From UBA868 sp016776875 (GTDB taxonomy: Bacteria > Pseudomonadota > Gammaproteobacteria > Arenicellales > UBA868), in contig CP179198.1 of assembly GCA_051201585.1 (NCBI GenBank), positions 2,170,001-2,234,000 on the forward strand: a stretch of 64,000 nucleotides of DNA, given 5' to 3'. Both the position numbers and the translations under genes were made by a program. Below, one piece after another: positions 36,127 to 44,812 of this stretch. How positions within the stretch are numbered: position 1 is the stretch's first letter; each line of letters begins with the position of its first letter. The notes below the pieces were generated by a model that worked only from the letters and a program-made list of their open reading frames with translations, made no database searches and was not told the DNA's origin.

Positions 36127-37884
36127 CTATGAGGAGCCAATCGTATATACCAGCGTCTTTTGACTACGCCCCCGAAGCGTGACGTCACCCACTTCCTGCC
36201 AGTCATAGTTATTCTGGGCCGCGTCACGCGTATCTGCAGAAACGCAAAGCGTTTGCCCAATATCCTTACCTAACGCTTCCAGCCGCGCGGTTGTGTTAAC
36301 GGCATCGCCGACAATGGTGTAGTTCATCCTCTCGGTTGCACCAATATTGCCAACCAGCACACGCCCCGTATGCACGCCAATTCGGGTGTGGAGCGGTTTT
36401 TCGCCAACGGCCAAGCGTTTATTGTTGAAGCGATCCGTTGCCTTCTGAATATCGGATGCTGCGGCTAGCGCGAGATCCGCATGATCGGTTTGTTCATCTG
36501 GCGCATTCCAGAACGCCATTAGCGCGTCGCCAATAAACTTATCGACCGTGCCCCCTCGAGCCGTCACCGGCGTGACCAGCACCTCAAAATAATTATTTAA
36601 AAGATCCGCGAGATCTTTCGGGTCCATCCCATCAGCAATCGAGGTATATCCTGCAATATCGGTAAACAGAATGGTGACCTCCCGCTCCTCCGCCTCTACT
36701 CCTCGCCCTTTTGCCTCAAGTTGTATCAACCGGCGGACGAGATTCTTGGGGACATACCGAATGAACACTTCAAGGCCGGTCAGCATTGCGCGAAATGCCT
36801 GCTCCGCCGAATTAAGCTCATTAAACCGACTCACCGGTTCCGTTGGCATCTCAATATTGAGGGTCCTGACCGCATCAGCTGCAAGCGCGAGACGGGAGAC
36901 AGGCATTGAAATAGCCCGGCCCATCCCCCATGCAATCATCACGGCGATAAGCAGAACAACAACACCAATTACCCCAACCCAAATAGCGCGATCCATCATT
37001 GGCCCCAAAACCACATGGCGCGGCACAATAGAAACGGCATACCATGCCTTATCAAAAAATTCAGAAATCCGGGCAACTGATACAAGCCAGACTTCGCCGC
37101 CTATCTCAATATCCTGAAAGTCGGTTCCGGTTTTCTTTATTTTTGAAAATATCGCTGTGGCAACGGGATCATCCAGATCCCTGACTCTGGGCACTCGGCG
37201 AAACTGCTTGTAGGGGTTCTCGCCAATTAAGGATGGGTGCGCGATCACCGCGCCGCTGGAATCAAATACTAGAATCTGTCGGTCGTTTTTTTGCTGTCGC
37301 TCCGAAAGCAAAGACGACAGCGTTGTCAGACCCAAATCCAGATATAACGTACCGTCCTTTCCATCGCCACAGCAACCTAAAAAATGTTTGGTGTAGCTGA
37401 TAACGGGCCTTTTATCCGTTGGTTCAAGATAAATATCATCAAAACCCTCCGAGCCATCACCCGGGATCCCATCAATCGCATAGTCGTATGATTCCGCATC
37501 CAGATCGGTATTGATCTCCGAAGTGATTTCGCCCTGCCAGACCCCTACCCAGACATTGGTTCGATTCTTTCGAACAACCGTGATGCTGCTCAAATGCTCC
37601 TTATTTTTGACGAAAGGTTTCAGTGCGGCAATGACAGGTCGATTCTGAAGATCTTTGGCGCTTCTCCTCAGCACCTCCGTCATCGTGTCGATGTCCTGTT
37701 CGACATTTTGGGCAAATAGATTGACCTCTTCAGCGAGCATCTCTGTCTGCTGATGCTGCATGGCGCGTGTGAGTTCAATCGCGGATTTAACACCACCCCA
37801 AATTGATAGCCCCCCAACCAGTCCGCCAATGAGAATAACGAATATCGCCACTCCAGTGGTGAGCACAAAGCGAACGCTTGTCAT
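36127..37884 (-). CDS. Membrane-bound class III adenylate/guanylate cyclase with periplasmic sensor
   Basis: A 585-residue sensor cyclase. A first transmembrane helix (residues 8-30) and a second near 305-325 flank a periplasmic Cache-like sensor domain (ILVFDSSGAVIAHPSLIGENPY). A HAMP-like linker leads to the cyclase domain: metal Asp in TILFTDIAGYT, substrate Lys in DKFIGDALMAFW, Asp in YTIVGDAVN and Arg in NTTARLE. The Lys/Asp pair favours ATP over GTP. The gene lies just upstream of the precursor peptides on the same strand and may control, or simply neighbour, the cluster that also encodes a cNMP-binding-type protein. Confidence 0.88.
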   Translation of the reverse strand: MTSVRFVLTTGVAIFVILIGGLVGGLSIWGGVKSAIELTRAMQHQQTEMLAEEVNLFAQNVEQDIDTMTEVLRRSAKDLQNRPVIAALKPFVKNKEHLSSITVVRKNRTNVWVGVWQGEITSEINTDLDAESYDYAIDGIPGDGSEGFDDIYLEPTDKRPVISYTKHFLGCCGDGKDGTLYLDLGLTTLSSLLSERQQKNDRQILVFDSSGAVIAHPSLIGENPYKQFRRVPRVRDLDDPVATAIFSKIKKTGTDFQDIEIGGEVWLVSVARISEFFDKAWYAVSIVPRHVVLGPMMDRAIWVGVIGVVVLLIAVMIAWGMGRAISMPVSRLALAADAVRTLNIEMPTEPVSRFNELNSAEQAFRAMLTGLEVFIRYVPKNLVRRLIQLEAKGRGVEAEEREVTILFTDIAGYTSIADGMDPKDLADLLNNYFEVLVTPVTARGGTVDKFIGDALMAFWNAPDEQTDHADLALAAASDIQKATDRFNNKRLAVGEKPLHTRIGVHTGRVLVGNIGATERMNYTIVGDAVNTTARLEALGKDIGQTLCVSADTRDAAQNNYDWQEVGDVTLRGRSQKTLVYTIGSS

Positions 37885-37997
37885 TAAATCGCTCCCAGCT
37901 GTTAAAGCGCCAGCACCTTTTTGCCAGCAAAAATGATCATCAACCGCATCTGATCAAGAGTTTTACAGACTAATATGATCGCCATTTAAGCATGCGC

Positions 37998-39431
37998 TCA
38001 ACGATTACTATCAGAGGTTTCAGTTGTATTATTTCCACTGCCCATCGATTGCATAATCTCTTTCGCGGCACGTTCACCTGACAAATAGGCGCCATGGACC
38101 GTGCCCGGATACCTTGCATGAGTTGCCTCCCCGGCGAAGAATATTCGATTGTCGATCGGGCTAGCCAACGTCTTATGGTCAGAGAACGAGCTGCCGGGAG
38201 AGATACAGGAATAAGACCCTTTGGAGAATTCATCTGAATGCCATCGAGTGATGACTGACCCTGCTATGTTTTTCGGCACACGGCTACCAAACATCGACCT
38301 AAGATCTGACAAAGCTGCTTGAATAACGTCCTCGTTTCTCATTTTCTCAATCGAGCTTGCATGACGACCCCGGGTAAACCCCACGATAACTGCTTTGCCA
38401 GTGTAAGGAGTCATTGGCATGAACTCTGTTAAGTCGTCAGTAGATTTTTTAAGCAGGCCAAGACAACTGGCATCTTCAGGCCAAAACCGATTCTTAAATT
38501 CCAGCACAATCTTGTTCATTACGCCCATCCCAATGCGCTCGATACTCGCGACCTTCTCATCCGGCAGTTTGGGGTTAAATTTAATTTTTCCCTGTTTGAG
38601 AACGCCCAAAGGTAACGTAACGATCACTTGTCCACACTCAATCACCCCTTGATCAGTAGTGACAAGAGATCCCGATTGACTGATGTCAATCTGCCGGACC
38701 ACGTGTCCGTAACGAATATCAAGACCCTGCATCATCCGTTCAACAATCTTCTGATAACCACCCTTGATCATCACGTCATGACCGCTATATGCCTCATCCG
38801 CGTCCCAGTGCTTTAAAGAAAGTTGATCAAAATTCGCTGCATATTCGACCTCAATCTGACTGGCAAGCCACCACCTGACTCCCCGTTGTACGATTGGATC
38901 TCCCGAAAGCCCCTTAAGAATTGGGGCCAGCGCATCCGCTATTGAGCGCCCAATGGGAGCGGAGGATTGCTCTTCGTACAAACGCTCAATAATTTGTTCC
39001 GATTTTCTGATGATCGTGTCATAGGTGTCGTCCTCTAACTCACCATAGCTATGATCATATAACCAGGTCTCATCCCAGTCAGTTGCCTTGGTCGAGAGGT
39101 CATACTGCTTGACCATTTTCATCAGCGGATTACCCGCTGCATCCCCGTGAATCCACGCAGCTCCTAAATCGACTGCAGTCCCCAGGGAATAGTCTGTCCA
39201 CATTCGCCCGCCGGCCCGATGACGGCCCTCAACGACAATGACTTTATAGCCGCCTGCTTGAAGTCGCTGGGCAGCCGCCAAACCGGCCATGCCTGCACCA
39301 ACAACCACAACCGTTTGGCCGGTCTTGGCTGAGCTTGTTGACTCGTCGGCTCGAATCGCTCTTCCCGCGGTTAGCCATGGACTGGTCAGCAATAGGGCAG
39401 CTTTCAGAGCTTGACGTCGATTTCTATTCAT
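37998..39431 (-). CDS. FAD-dependent amine oxidase (flavin monoamine oxidase family), exported
   Basis: A 477-residue amine oxidase. The N-terminus (NRRQALKAALLLTSPWLTAG) resembles a twin-arginine signal peptide, so folded enzyme may be exported. FAD binding is at VVVVGAGMAGLAAAQRL, followed by EGRHRAGGRMWTD. The C-terminal FFAGEATHARYPGTVHGAYLSG is the second FAD-binding block. Such enzymes oxidise polyamines, lysine or aromatic amines to aldehydes with release of peroxide. It lies 113 bases upstream of the cyclase gene on the same strand, so membership of the peptide cluster is possible but unproven. Confidence 0.87.
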   Translation of the reverse strand: MNRNRRQALKAALLLTSPWLTAGRAIRADESTSSAKTGQTVVVVGAGMAGLAAAQRLQAGGYKVIVVEGRHRAGGRMWTDYSLGTAVDLGAAWIHGDAAGNPLMKMVKQYDLSTKATDWDETWLYDHSYGELEDDTYDTIIRKSEQIIERLYEEQSSAPIGRSIADALAPILKGLSGDPIVQRGVRWWLASQIEVEYAANFDQLSLKHWDADEAYSGHDVMIKGGYQKIVERMMQGLDIRYGHVVRQIDISQSGSLVTTDQGVIECGQVIVTLPLGVLKQGKIKFNPKLPDEKVASIERIGMGVMNKIVLEFKNRFWPEDASCLGLLKKSTDDLTEFMPMTPYTGKAVIVGFTRGRHASSIEKMRNEDVIQAALSDLRSMFGSRVPKNIAGSVITRWHSDEFSKGSYSCISPGSSFSDHKTLASPIDNRIFFAGEATHARYPGTVHGAYLSGERAAKEIMQSMGSGNNTTETSDSNR

Positions 39432-39461
39432 ATCATCAGATTTTAGAGTTCGTGCTTGAAA

Positions 39462-39650
39462 TTAGTTTTTTTCAGAAAATAACGTTCCGCCTTGCGCCCA
39501 ATCCGAAGGCTCAACATCCGTCAAAATCACATCGATTGATTCTGGCGTGCTGCCTGCAGTTTCGACAAATGCATCCGTTAAGGCGCGAACCAGATCACGT
39601 TTTTGTTGCGGGGTGCGACCAGTAAACATCTGCACCTGAATCAAAGGCAT
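39462..39650 (-). CDS. 4-oxalocrotonate tautomerase family protein
   Basis: A 62-residue small tautomerase. The catalytic Pro follows the start Met (MPLIQVQMFTGRTPQQKR), and the Arg in FTGR is at the position of Arg11 of the family. The length is normal for a hexameric 4-oxalocrotonate tautomerase subunit. It stands alone 30 bases upstream of the amine oxidase, on the same strand. No aromatic degradation pathway is seen nearby. Confidence 0.88.
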   Translation of the reverse strand: MPLIQVQMFTGRTPQQKRDLVRALTDAFVETAGSTPESIDVILTDVEPSDWAQGGTLFSEKN

Positions 39651-39732
39651 GTTGAATCTCCTGCGAATTCTTTTGGTTTTGTTCTAGTCCAAACGATAGC
39701 AGGGAATCACTCCCTTGCAAATGACACCGGTA

Positions 39733-40446
39733 TTACATTGCACTCATCAGCACTTTTGATTCTCGCCAGTTAGGAAGAAATTGGTCCATAAGTGAATAAA
39801 ACCGATTGCTATGACTTGGCTCCAACAGGTGCACCAGTTCATGGACCACCACATGCTCTAGGGCTGCTTTCGGGAACTTTGCAAGCTCTGAATTGATTCG
39901 AATATTGGCTGTTTGGGTATTACAGCTACCCCACTTGGATTTCATTTTTTGAACAAACAAGCGTCCTGGCGTCACCTGCAAAACAGGGGCCCACTGATCA
40001 ATTAGCTCTGCGCCCACAATCCTTACCTCGTTAGCGTACCAATCCCCAAGCAATTTTTGTTTTTGCGCCAGTGAGATTTGATTCGGCGTAATGATGGCAA
40101 GGTGTTCCTGAGTTAACACGATCCGTCGTCGGCCCGCACCAAACCGGTTAATTATCGCGACATCAGCACCCCAAACCCGATGACGCTCTCCATCTACAAA
40201 TGTCTTGTTGTTTTTCTTTTCATATTCGACGGCAGCGGCTTGTTTTTGCTTTATCCAATTCGCCCTCGATCGAACCAGAAACTCAACATCGTCCCGATCA
40301 GTCTTAACCGGAATCGATACCAGTACATCAAGGGTTTTGGAATCAATTCGAATATAACCATGCTTGATTTTCTTCCGGGTTACCACAACATTGAGCCCCT
40401 CTATCCTATAGCGGTGTATCTCGTTTTCAGGTTTTGGCCACGGCAT
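39733..40446 (-). CDS. YgjP-like metallopeptidase domain protein (DUF45)
   Basis: A 237-residue soluble protein. The zinc motif HELVHLLEPSHSNRFY carries HExxH and the third His six residues later. The preceding KSKWGSCNTQTANIRINSELA block is the signature of the YgjP/WLM-like group. The N-terminal half is a beta-rich domain of the same family. The cellular substrate is unknown. It is monocistronic by appearance. The 223 bases upstream (to 40669) show nothing I recognise. Confidence 0.85.
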   Translation of the reverse strand: MPWPKPENEIHRYRIEGLNVVVTRKKIKHGYIRIDSKTLDVLVSIPVKTDRDDVEFLVRSRANWIKQKQAAAVEYEKKNNKTFVDGERHRVWGADVAIINRFGAGRRRIVLTQEHLAIITPNQISLAQKQKLLGDWYANEVRIVGAELIDQWAPVLQVTPGRLFVQKMKSKWGSCNTQTANIRINSELAKFPKAALEHVVVHELVHLLEPSHSNRFYSLMDQFLPNWRESKVLMSAM

Positions 40447-40669
40447 CGGTAGAAAATTCGAATGTTTAGAAGATAAATTATTTCGTTGTTTTAAATTAGG
40501 GCTTGTAATAAAAAGCCAACCTGCACGCGTTTGTTCAGCTGATTTTGCGTTGAGGGATCCTAGCTTAACGGCATGCTTAATCTCGGCATTCCGACACTGA
40601 TTTTTAAGACTGCACTAAGCTATCTTCTCTGAGGGAATCGGCGCGCATGGATGAAACCTAGGCGCGCCT

Positions 40670-41104
40670 TCATCGTGCCGTCTCCCCCGCAGGTGGCGGA
40701 AGACGTTTTCCGGTTTTGAGATAGTCCAGTATCCATTGCATCGCGGGCGAATACACATCAATGAAAACAGCGGGCTCGTCCCCTAAAATTTTGCCGCCAT
40801 GCGGGACATGGCACCCTGCATACCAACCATCACCCGCTCCAATCTCGCGAACCTCTTCTCCAACCGTTAGCAGAATTCGCCCGCTCAGCAACACACTGAA
40901 CTGCTCGTGCGGATGAGAGTGCATGGGATAAACAGCACCCGGCTCAAACACAGCCCTGAGTAGATGCATGTTATTGCCCGAGATTATCTGCGTCTGATTA
41001 CCCTCTTGTTCAAACTCAAAACGCTCAATCTGGTCCCAACTAAATATCCTGCTATCAGATTGAAAATTTTGAGTCATTTTTTTAAACGCGACGCAAAGGG
41101 GCAA
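40670..41104 (-). CDS. Cupin domain protein
   Basis: A small single-domain cupin of 135-144 residues. The first metal motif is MHSHPHEQFSVLLSG (two His and Glu), and the second, around GDGWYAGCHVPHGG, contributes the last His. The frame opens at TTG 41104, but ATG 41077 (MTQNFQSDSR) is an equally good start and removes nine residues. It follows the DsrE-type gene by four bases, so they probably share a transcript. The substrate is unknown. Confidence 0.82.
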   Translation of the reverse strand: MPLCVAFKKMTQNFQSDSRIFSWDQIERFEFEQEGNQTQIISGNNMHLLRAVFEPGAVYPMHSHPHEQFSVLLSGRILLTVGEEVREIGAGDGWYAGCHVPHGGKILGDEPAVFIDVYSPAMQWILDYLKTGKRLPPPAGETAR

Positions 41105-41108
41105 GCCC

Positions 41109-41447
41109 TTAAAGCGTAATTACCTGATCCGGCATATTTGATGCGAGCGCTTCGTAGAGATTTGGAAAGCATCCGATTACCGCGCCCTCGACCAATTTAT
41201 TATCAATTTCGCGTTCATAACAACACTGGTCACATCCCATCAGCAGGATATTTTGTTCTCGTGCCACGATAGCCAAACGCTCTCCTATCGGGTCACCTTT
41301 CACCAACACGTAGTTGTTATCTTCAAAAAAGAACATACCGGCCACCTCTGGACCATGTGCCTGCTCTTCGAGTTGAGGAAGAATCATTTTTCCCAACTTA
41401 TATGAAACGGTGTGGCCTTGGCTTGAAAAAATATAAGCAACTTTCAC
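41109..41447 (-). CDS. DsrE/DsrF-like family protein
   Basis: A 112-residue protein of the DsrE-like fold, starting at GTG 41447 with GAGGATGAC upstream. It has the family N-terminus (VAYIFSSQGHTVSYKLG), a central GMFFFEDNNYVL and a Cys-rich motif LLMGCDQCCYERE where DsrE proteins carry their reactive cysteine. A role in sulfur or thiol handling is possible from the family. The four-base distance to the following cupin suggests joint expression. Confidence 0.8.
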   Translation of the reverse strand: MKVAYIFSSQGHTVSYKLGKMILPQLEEQAHGPEVAGMFFFEDNNYVLVKGDPIGERLAIVAREQNILLMGCDQCCYEREIDNKLVEGAVIGCFPNLYEALASNMPDQVITL

Positions 41448-41561
41448 TTGTCATCCTCTTGATGTATTTAATTAAAAAATATTTATCACGCCGCAATGGA
41501 CTGCAGCGATCGACCGGCATCTGCAACTCAATTCAGCAGATATTTATCAATCTTCTTTGAT

Positions 41562-42000
41562 TTACTGAGGCCCGTCACAGGGAACGGGCTTTACCTGATC
41601 AGGATTCACCTGCGCAATATACAGTCCAAAAACCAAGAGGTCATCATCAGCTAGATTGAGGCCTTGATGGCACCAGTCAATGGCTTCTATATAGCTTTCG
41701 CCTTTTTCGAACGTACGCTTTCCTTTTGAGCCGTAATCAACGGTGAGCGTGCCCGATTTTATATAAGCATAAAGTGGCACCAAGTGCTGATGCCAATTTG
41801 TTTTCTGGCCAGGCTTTATCACAATATCATAGGCATAAATTGCAGGACTTCCTTTTGGAAGTTGATATTTTTGGCCGAGAATCGTCGCGGAGCGTTGCTC
41901 AAGTGGAATCGGGGTGGCTGTTATGCCTTCGTACATTTGCGTATCCGCGATCGCAAGCGGACACCATGACATTGCGGCCAACAATATAGCTTTTCTTCAT
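41562..42000 (-). CDS. Secreted cupin protein, frameshifted in the signal peptide
   Basis: The mature cupin is clear: IVIKPGQKTNWHQHLVPLYAYIKSG and a second metal block with AIDWCHQGLN. Read as given, it would start inside a signal peptide (LLAAMSWCPLAIAD). Removing one A from the run at 41991-41994 places ATG 42000 in frame and gives MKKAILLAAMSWCPLAIAD, a complete Sec signal. The corrected protein is 145 residues and periplasmic. AAGGAG lies 16 bases before that ATG. Its function is unknown. Confidence 0.78.
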
Positions 42001-42104
42001 AACACTCAAAATACTCTCCTTGAATCAATAATAGTCATAGACCCATGCGGGGTTGAAATGATCGGCCTATGAAGCCCGACGGCTAAAAGGTCTCGCGTGA
42101 AATT

Positions 42105-42920
42105 CTACATTGCCGAAACAGCGAGCGCCCAGTCAATTAGTCTAGTCACTGCGCTTGCCTCTATCCCTTCGAACCCATGGTAGTGGAGTGGGCCGCATAA
42201 ACCGCCTGTCGGGGTGCCATCGGTCAGCATGATGAGATGCTTTTCTTTCGCGTCCAGGGATTCAAAAAAGGACTGTGCACTCGACGGCCATGTCACCTTG
42301 CATTGATCTTTCGCATGATGCAAAACCAGTAATGGTGCCAAGAAGCGTCCTGACGTAATTTTCTCCATCGCGAACTTGTTGGCTCTTTTCTTATTACTTT
42401 TATAAATGCCGGATAGCAACGCGACACCATCAACACGATCAGGATACTGTTTCCCAAAACTGGCAGCCGAAACACTTCCCTTACTAAATCCAACCAGAAA
42501 AACAGGGTCGTTATTGAGACTACGCACGTGGTGGATAACCGCGCTGATCGCGTTTAGATGCTCTTCAGATTGGCGATACTTGAACGAAATTTTTCGCTTG
42601 AATGGATTTGGAAATATAAATACATTTGCTCCGCGCTCAGCGAGCGCGACGCGCTCACGAATCACAAAATTTCGTGAAGTCAGATTTCCCTTCCATCCTC
42701 CCCCGCCGCTAAAAACAATTAAATTCAGTTTTGGATTATCCGATTCAATAAAACTGACAGGTAGCGTACCCACTCCGTTAATGGTTATCCAGGAACCCTG
42801 CGCAACTACACTTTGTCCTATCAACAACCCCAGAACAGCTAGAACACAACTAAAGCTTTTACGCCAAAAACGCCGGGCATTCCGATCGCGAACTCTCTCG
42901 GCAGATCCCAAATCGCTCAA
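42105..42920 (-). CDS. Exported alpha/beta hydrolase
   Basis: A 271-residue hydrolase-fold protein. A basic n-region (RRFWRKS) and hydrophobic stretch (FSCVLAVLGLLIGQSVVAQG) form a signal peptide. The nucleophile is Ser in VGFSKGS, the acid is probably Asp in HHAKDQC, and the His is in GPLHYHGFEG. The opening overlaps the proline racemase stop (TTGA at 42917-42920), suggesting coupled translation from TTG. It may act on an ester or lipid in the periplasm. No substrate can be named. Confidence 0.75.
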   Translation of the reverse strand: MSDLGSAERVRDRNARRFWRKSFSCVLAVLGLLIGQSVVAQGSWITINGVGTLPVSFIESDNPKLNLIVFSGGGGWKGNLTSRNFVIRERVALAERGANVFIFPNPFKRKISFKYRQSEEHLNAISAVIHHVRSLNNDPVFLVGFSKGSVSAASFGKQYPDRVDGVALLSGIYKSNKKRANKFAMEKITSGRFLAPLLVLHHAKDQCKVTWPSSAQSFFESLDAKEKHLIMLTDGTPTGGLCGPLHYHGFEGIEASAVTRLIDWALAVSAM

Positions 42921-43909
42921 AGCACGAAACCTTCTGGAAACGGATCGTCGCTATCTACAAAAATAGTATTGATACCCGTTATGTGGGCAGCGCCTCTGAC
43001 ACCGGGGATAATTGCTTGATACTCGCCCACCTTGGTCCGCCCCTCAATCGTCCCTGTAAATTTGCTGCCAATAAAACTCTCGTGCACGAACATTTCGCCC
43101 TCAGTGATCAGATCTCTTGCAGCTCTTCGAGCAAGTCTTGCGGATGTACCCGTTCCGCAAGGCGAGCGATCGACCATCTCACCTGCAATTACACAGGCCC
43201 GAGCATCACTATTCGAGTCAAGTGCCGCTCCGGTCCACATACAATGTCGCAATCCCTGAATACTCGTGTCGAGAGGGTGGACAATATTGTGTGCGTCCTC
43301 TAATTGTTCTCGCAATTCAATTCCCATTCGGATGAGTGAGGGTGCATCAAATTCCGAAAGATCAGTGAAGTTCTCCTGCTGCTCGATAATAGGATAGAAG
43401 TTTCCGCCATAGGCAATATCGACCTTGAGTGCTCCAAGATCGGGAGACTCGACTTCTAGATCCCTGGCAAACAAAAAAGATGGAATATTAATTAACTTAA
43501 CGCTAGTGACCTTGTCATCTTTCTTTTCATACTCAACATCAACTCGACCCGCTGGCGTCTCAAGCCGGAGGAGTCCTTCCGTCTTCGGTGTGACCAAGCC
43601 TCGCTCAATGGCAAATGTTGTTGTGCCAATTGATGCGTGCCCACACATCGGCAGGCATCCTGAGGTTTCAATAAAAATAATGCCGATGTCAAACTCATCA
43701 CTGGATGGCGGATAAATAAAGGTGCCCGACATCGCTGAATGGCCCCGCGGCTCGAACATCAAAGCCCGCCGCATCCAGTCAAACTCTTCCACAAAATGCT
43801 GACGTCGCTCACTTTGATTTCTGCCATCAAGCGACGGAGCACCACTCACAATCATGCGAACCGGCATTCCCGCAGTGTGTCCATCAATACATTCGAAAGT
43901 CGATTTCAC
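42917..43909 (-). CDS. Proline racemase family protein (4-hydroxyproline epimerase-like)
   Basis: A 330-residue cytoplasmic, cofactor-free epimerase. Both catalytic cysteines are present, in LPMCGHASIG and DRSPCGTGTSA. This favours proline racemase or 4-hydroxyproline 2-epimerase over trans-3-hydroxyproline dehydratase, which has Thr at the second site. The family start FECIDGHTAGMPVR follows GTG 43909, 11 bases after the upstream stop; the frame is open to 43999 but the extension overlaps the PhyH gene. It sits in an operon with two 2-oxoglutarate oxygenases and DUF1989. Confidence 0.87.
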   Translation of the reverse strand: MKSTFECIDGHTAGMPVRMIVSGAPSLDGRNQSERRQHFVEEFDWMRRALMFEPRGHSAMSGTFIYPPSSDEFDIGIIFIETSGCLPMCGHASIGTTTFAIERGLVTPKTEGLLRLETPAGRVDVEYEKKDDKVTSVKLINIPSFLFARDLEVESPDLGALKVDIAYGGNFYPIIEQQENFTDLSEFDAPSLIRMGIELREQLEDAHNIVHPLDTSIQGLRHCMWTGAALDSNSDARACVIAGEMVDRSPCGTGTSARLARRAARDLITEGEMFVHESFIGSKFTGTIEGRTKVGEYQAIIPGVRGAAHITGINTIFVDSDDPFPEGFVL

Positions 43910-43920
43910 GGTTTCTGTGC

Positions 43921-44778
43921 CTACTGTTTTTTTGCTTGTTGCTCGAAAAAAGAAGCGCCTGTTGGCATTTCGGGAAAGGCCATCTCGTATTCGCTGCATC
44001 GGACCCGTCCAGTCGACTCGCCGCGCACCACTTCATACTGGTATTGGCTCGGAATGTGATTGTCATGAAGCGGATAACTATCCTCTGCCAGATATTCACA
44101 AATAAATAAGGTCCGAGAACCCTGCGAAAGATTGGGCCCGGACCCATGCAGTAATCGGGTGTGCATCAGGCAAGCCGATCCGGCCGGGCCAAAACAAGAC
44201 TCGGCAAGCGGCGTCATCGCCTCCATCACCTCATCACCCACCGCACCTGTGAAAATCCCGTCATGCCAATGTTCGTATAAGCGGCCTTTATGCGTTCCAG
44301 GAATCACTTGGAGCGGGCCATTCTCAGGCGTGACCTCATCCAGAAAAAAGAGAACGGTGATCATGTCATCATTGGTGTGGGCTTCAAACAAGAAATCCTG
44401 ATGAAACTTAACCTGAGTTGCAGCGCCCGGAAGTTTGGAGTTGATCTTGGCATTTTCAAACTTTATGTTAGGACCAAAAATATCAACCACAGCATCAAGT
44501 GCGCGGTTATTTCGCATAACCTCGAGATACACATCTGATATCTCAATAGGGGACGCGATCCGGCGCAACGCGGGCCGTTCCGCGCAATGTCCAGGCTCAA
44601 TATCAAAGCGAGGTCGGCCATCAATTGTCTCGCCATATGGAGCCGTTTGGATGCGGCTTTGCTCTTTCCACAAATCAAACTGCGCCGTGAGTTGCTCGAG
44701 TTGCGCTGCGGTTAAAGCATCTTGGAGAAACAAAAAGCCTTGTCTATCAAATTTTTCCAACTCTTCTGGGGATAACAT
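43921..44778 (-). CDS. Phytanoyl-CoA dioxygenase (PhyH) family protein
   Basis: A 285-residue Fe(II)/2-oxoglutarate oxygenase. The iron-binding HxD is in VKFHQDFLFE and the distal His in LLHGSGPNLS. ATG 44778 gives the family start MLSPEELEKFDRQGFLFL; the frame is open further upstream to 44961 but that extension is not family-like. Substrates of this family include ectoine and proline-like compounds as well as lipids. The neighbouring proline racemase homologue makes a hydroxylated or methylated imino acid a reasonable guess. Confidence 0.87.
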   Translation of the reverse strand: MLSPEELEKFDRQGFLFLQDALTAAQLEQLTAQFDLWKEQSRIQTAPYGETIDGRPRFDIEPGHCAERPALRRIASPIEISDVYLEVMRNNRALDAVVDIFGPNIKFENAKINSKLPGAATQVKFHQDFLFEAHTNDDMITVLFFLDEVTPENGPLQVIPGTHKGRLYEHWHDGIFTGAVGDEVMEAMTPLAESCFGPAGSACLMHTRLLHGSGPNLSQGSRTLFICEYLAEDSYPLHDNHIPSQYQYEVVRGESTGRVRCSEYEMAFPEMPTGASFFEQQAKKQ

Positions 44779-44812
44779 ATTTTTCGTTTGATAAATAATT
44801 AAATCCAACCGT

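Noticed and set aside
36671..37117. Long open frame on the + strand inside the cyclase gene
   Set aside because: It is antisense to conserved cyclase and HAMP-like sequence and shows no protein-family features; it is a composition artefact.
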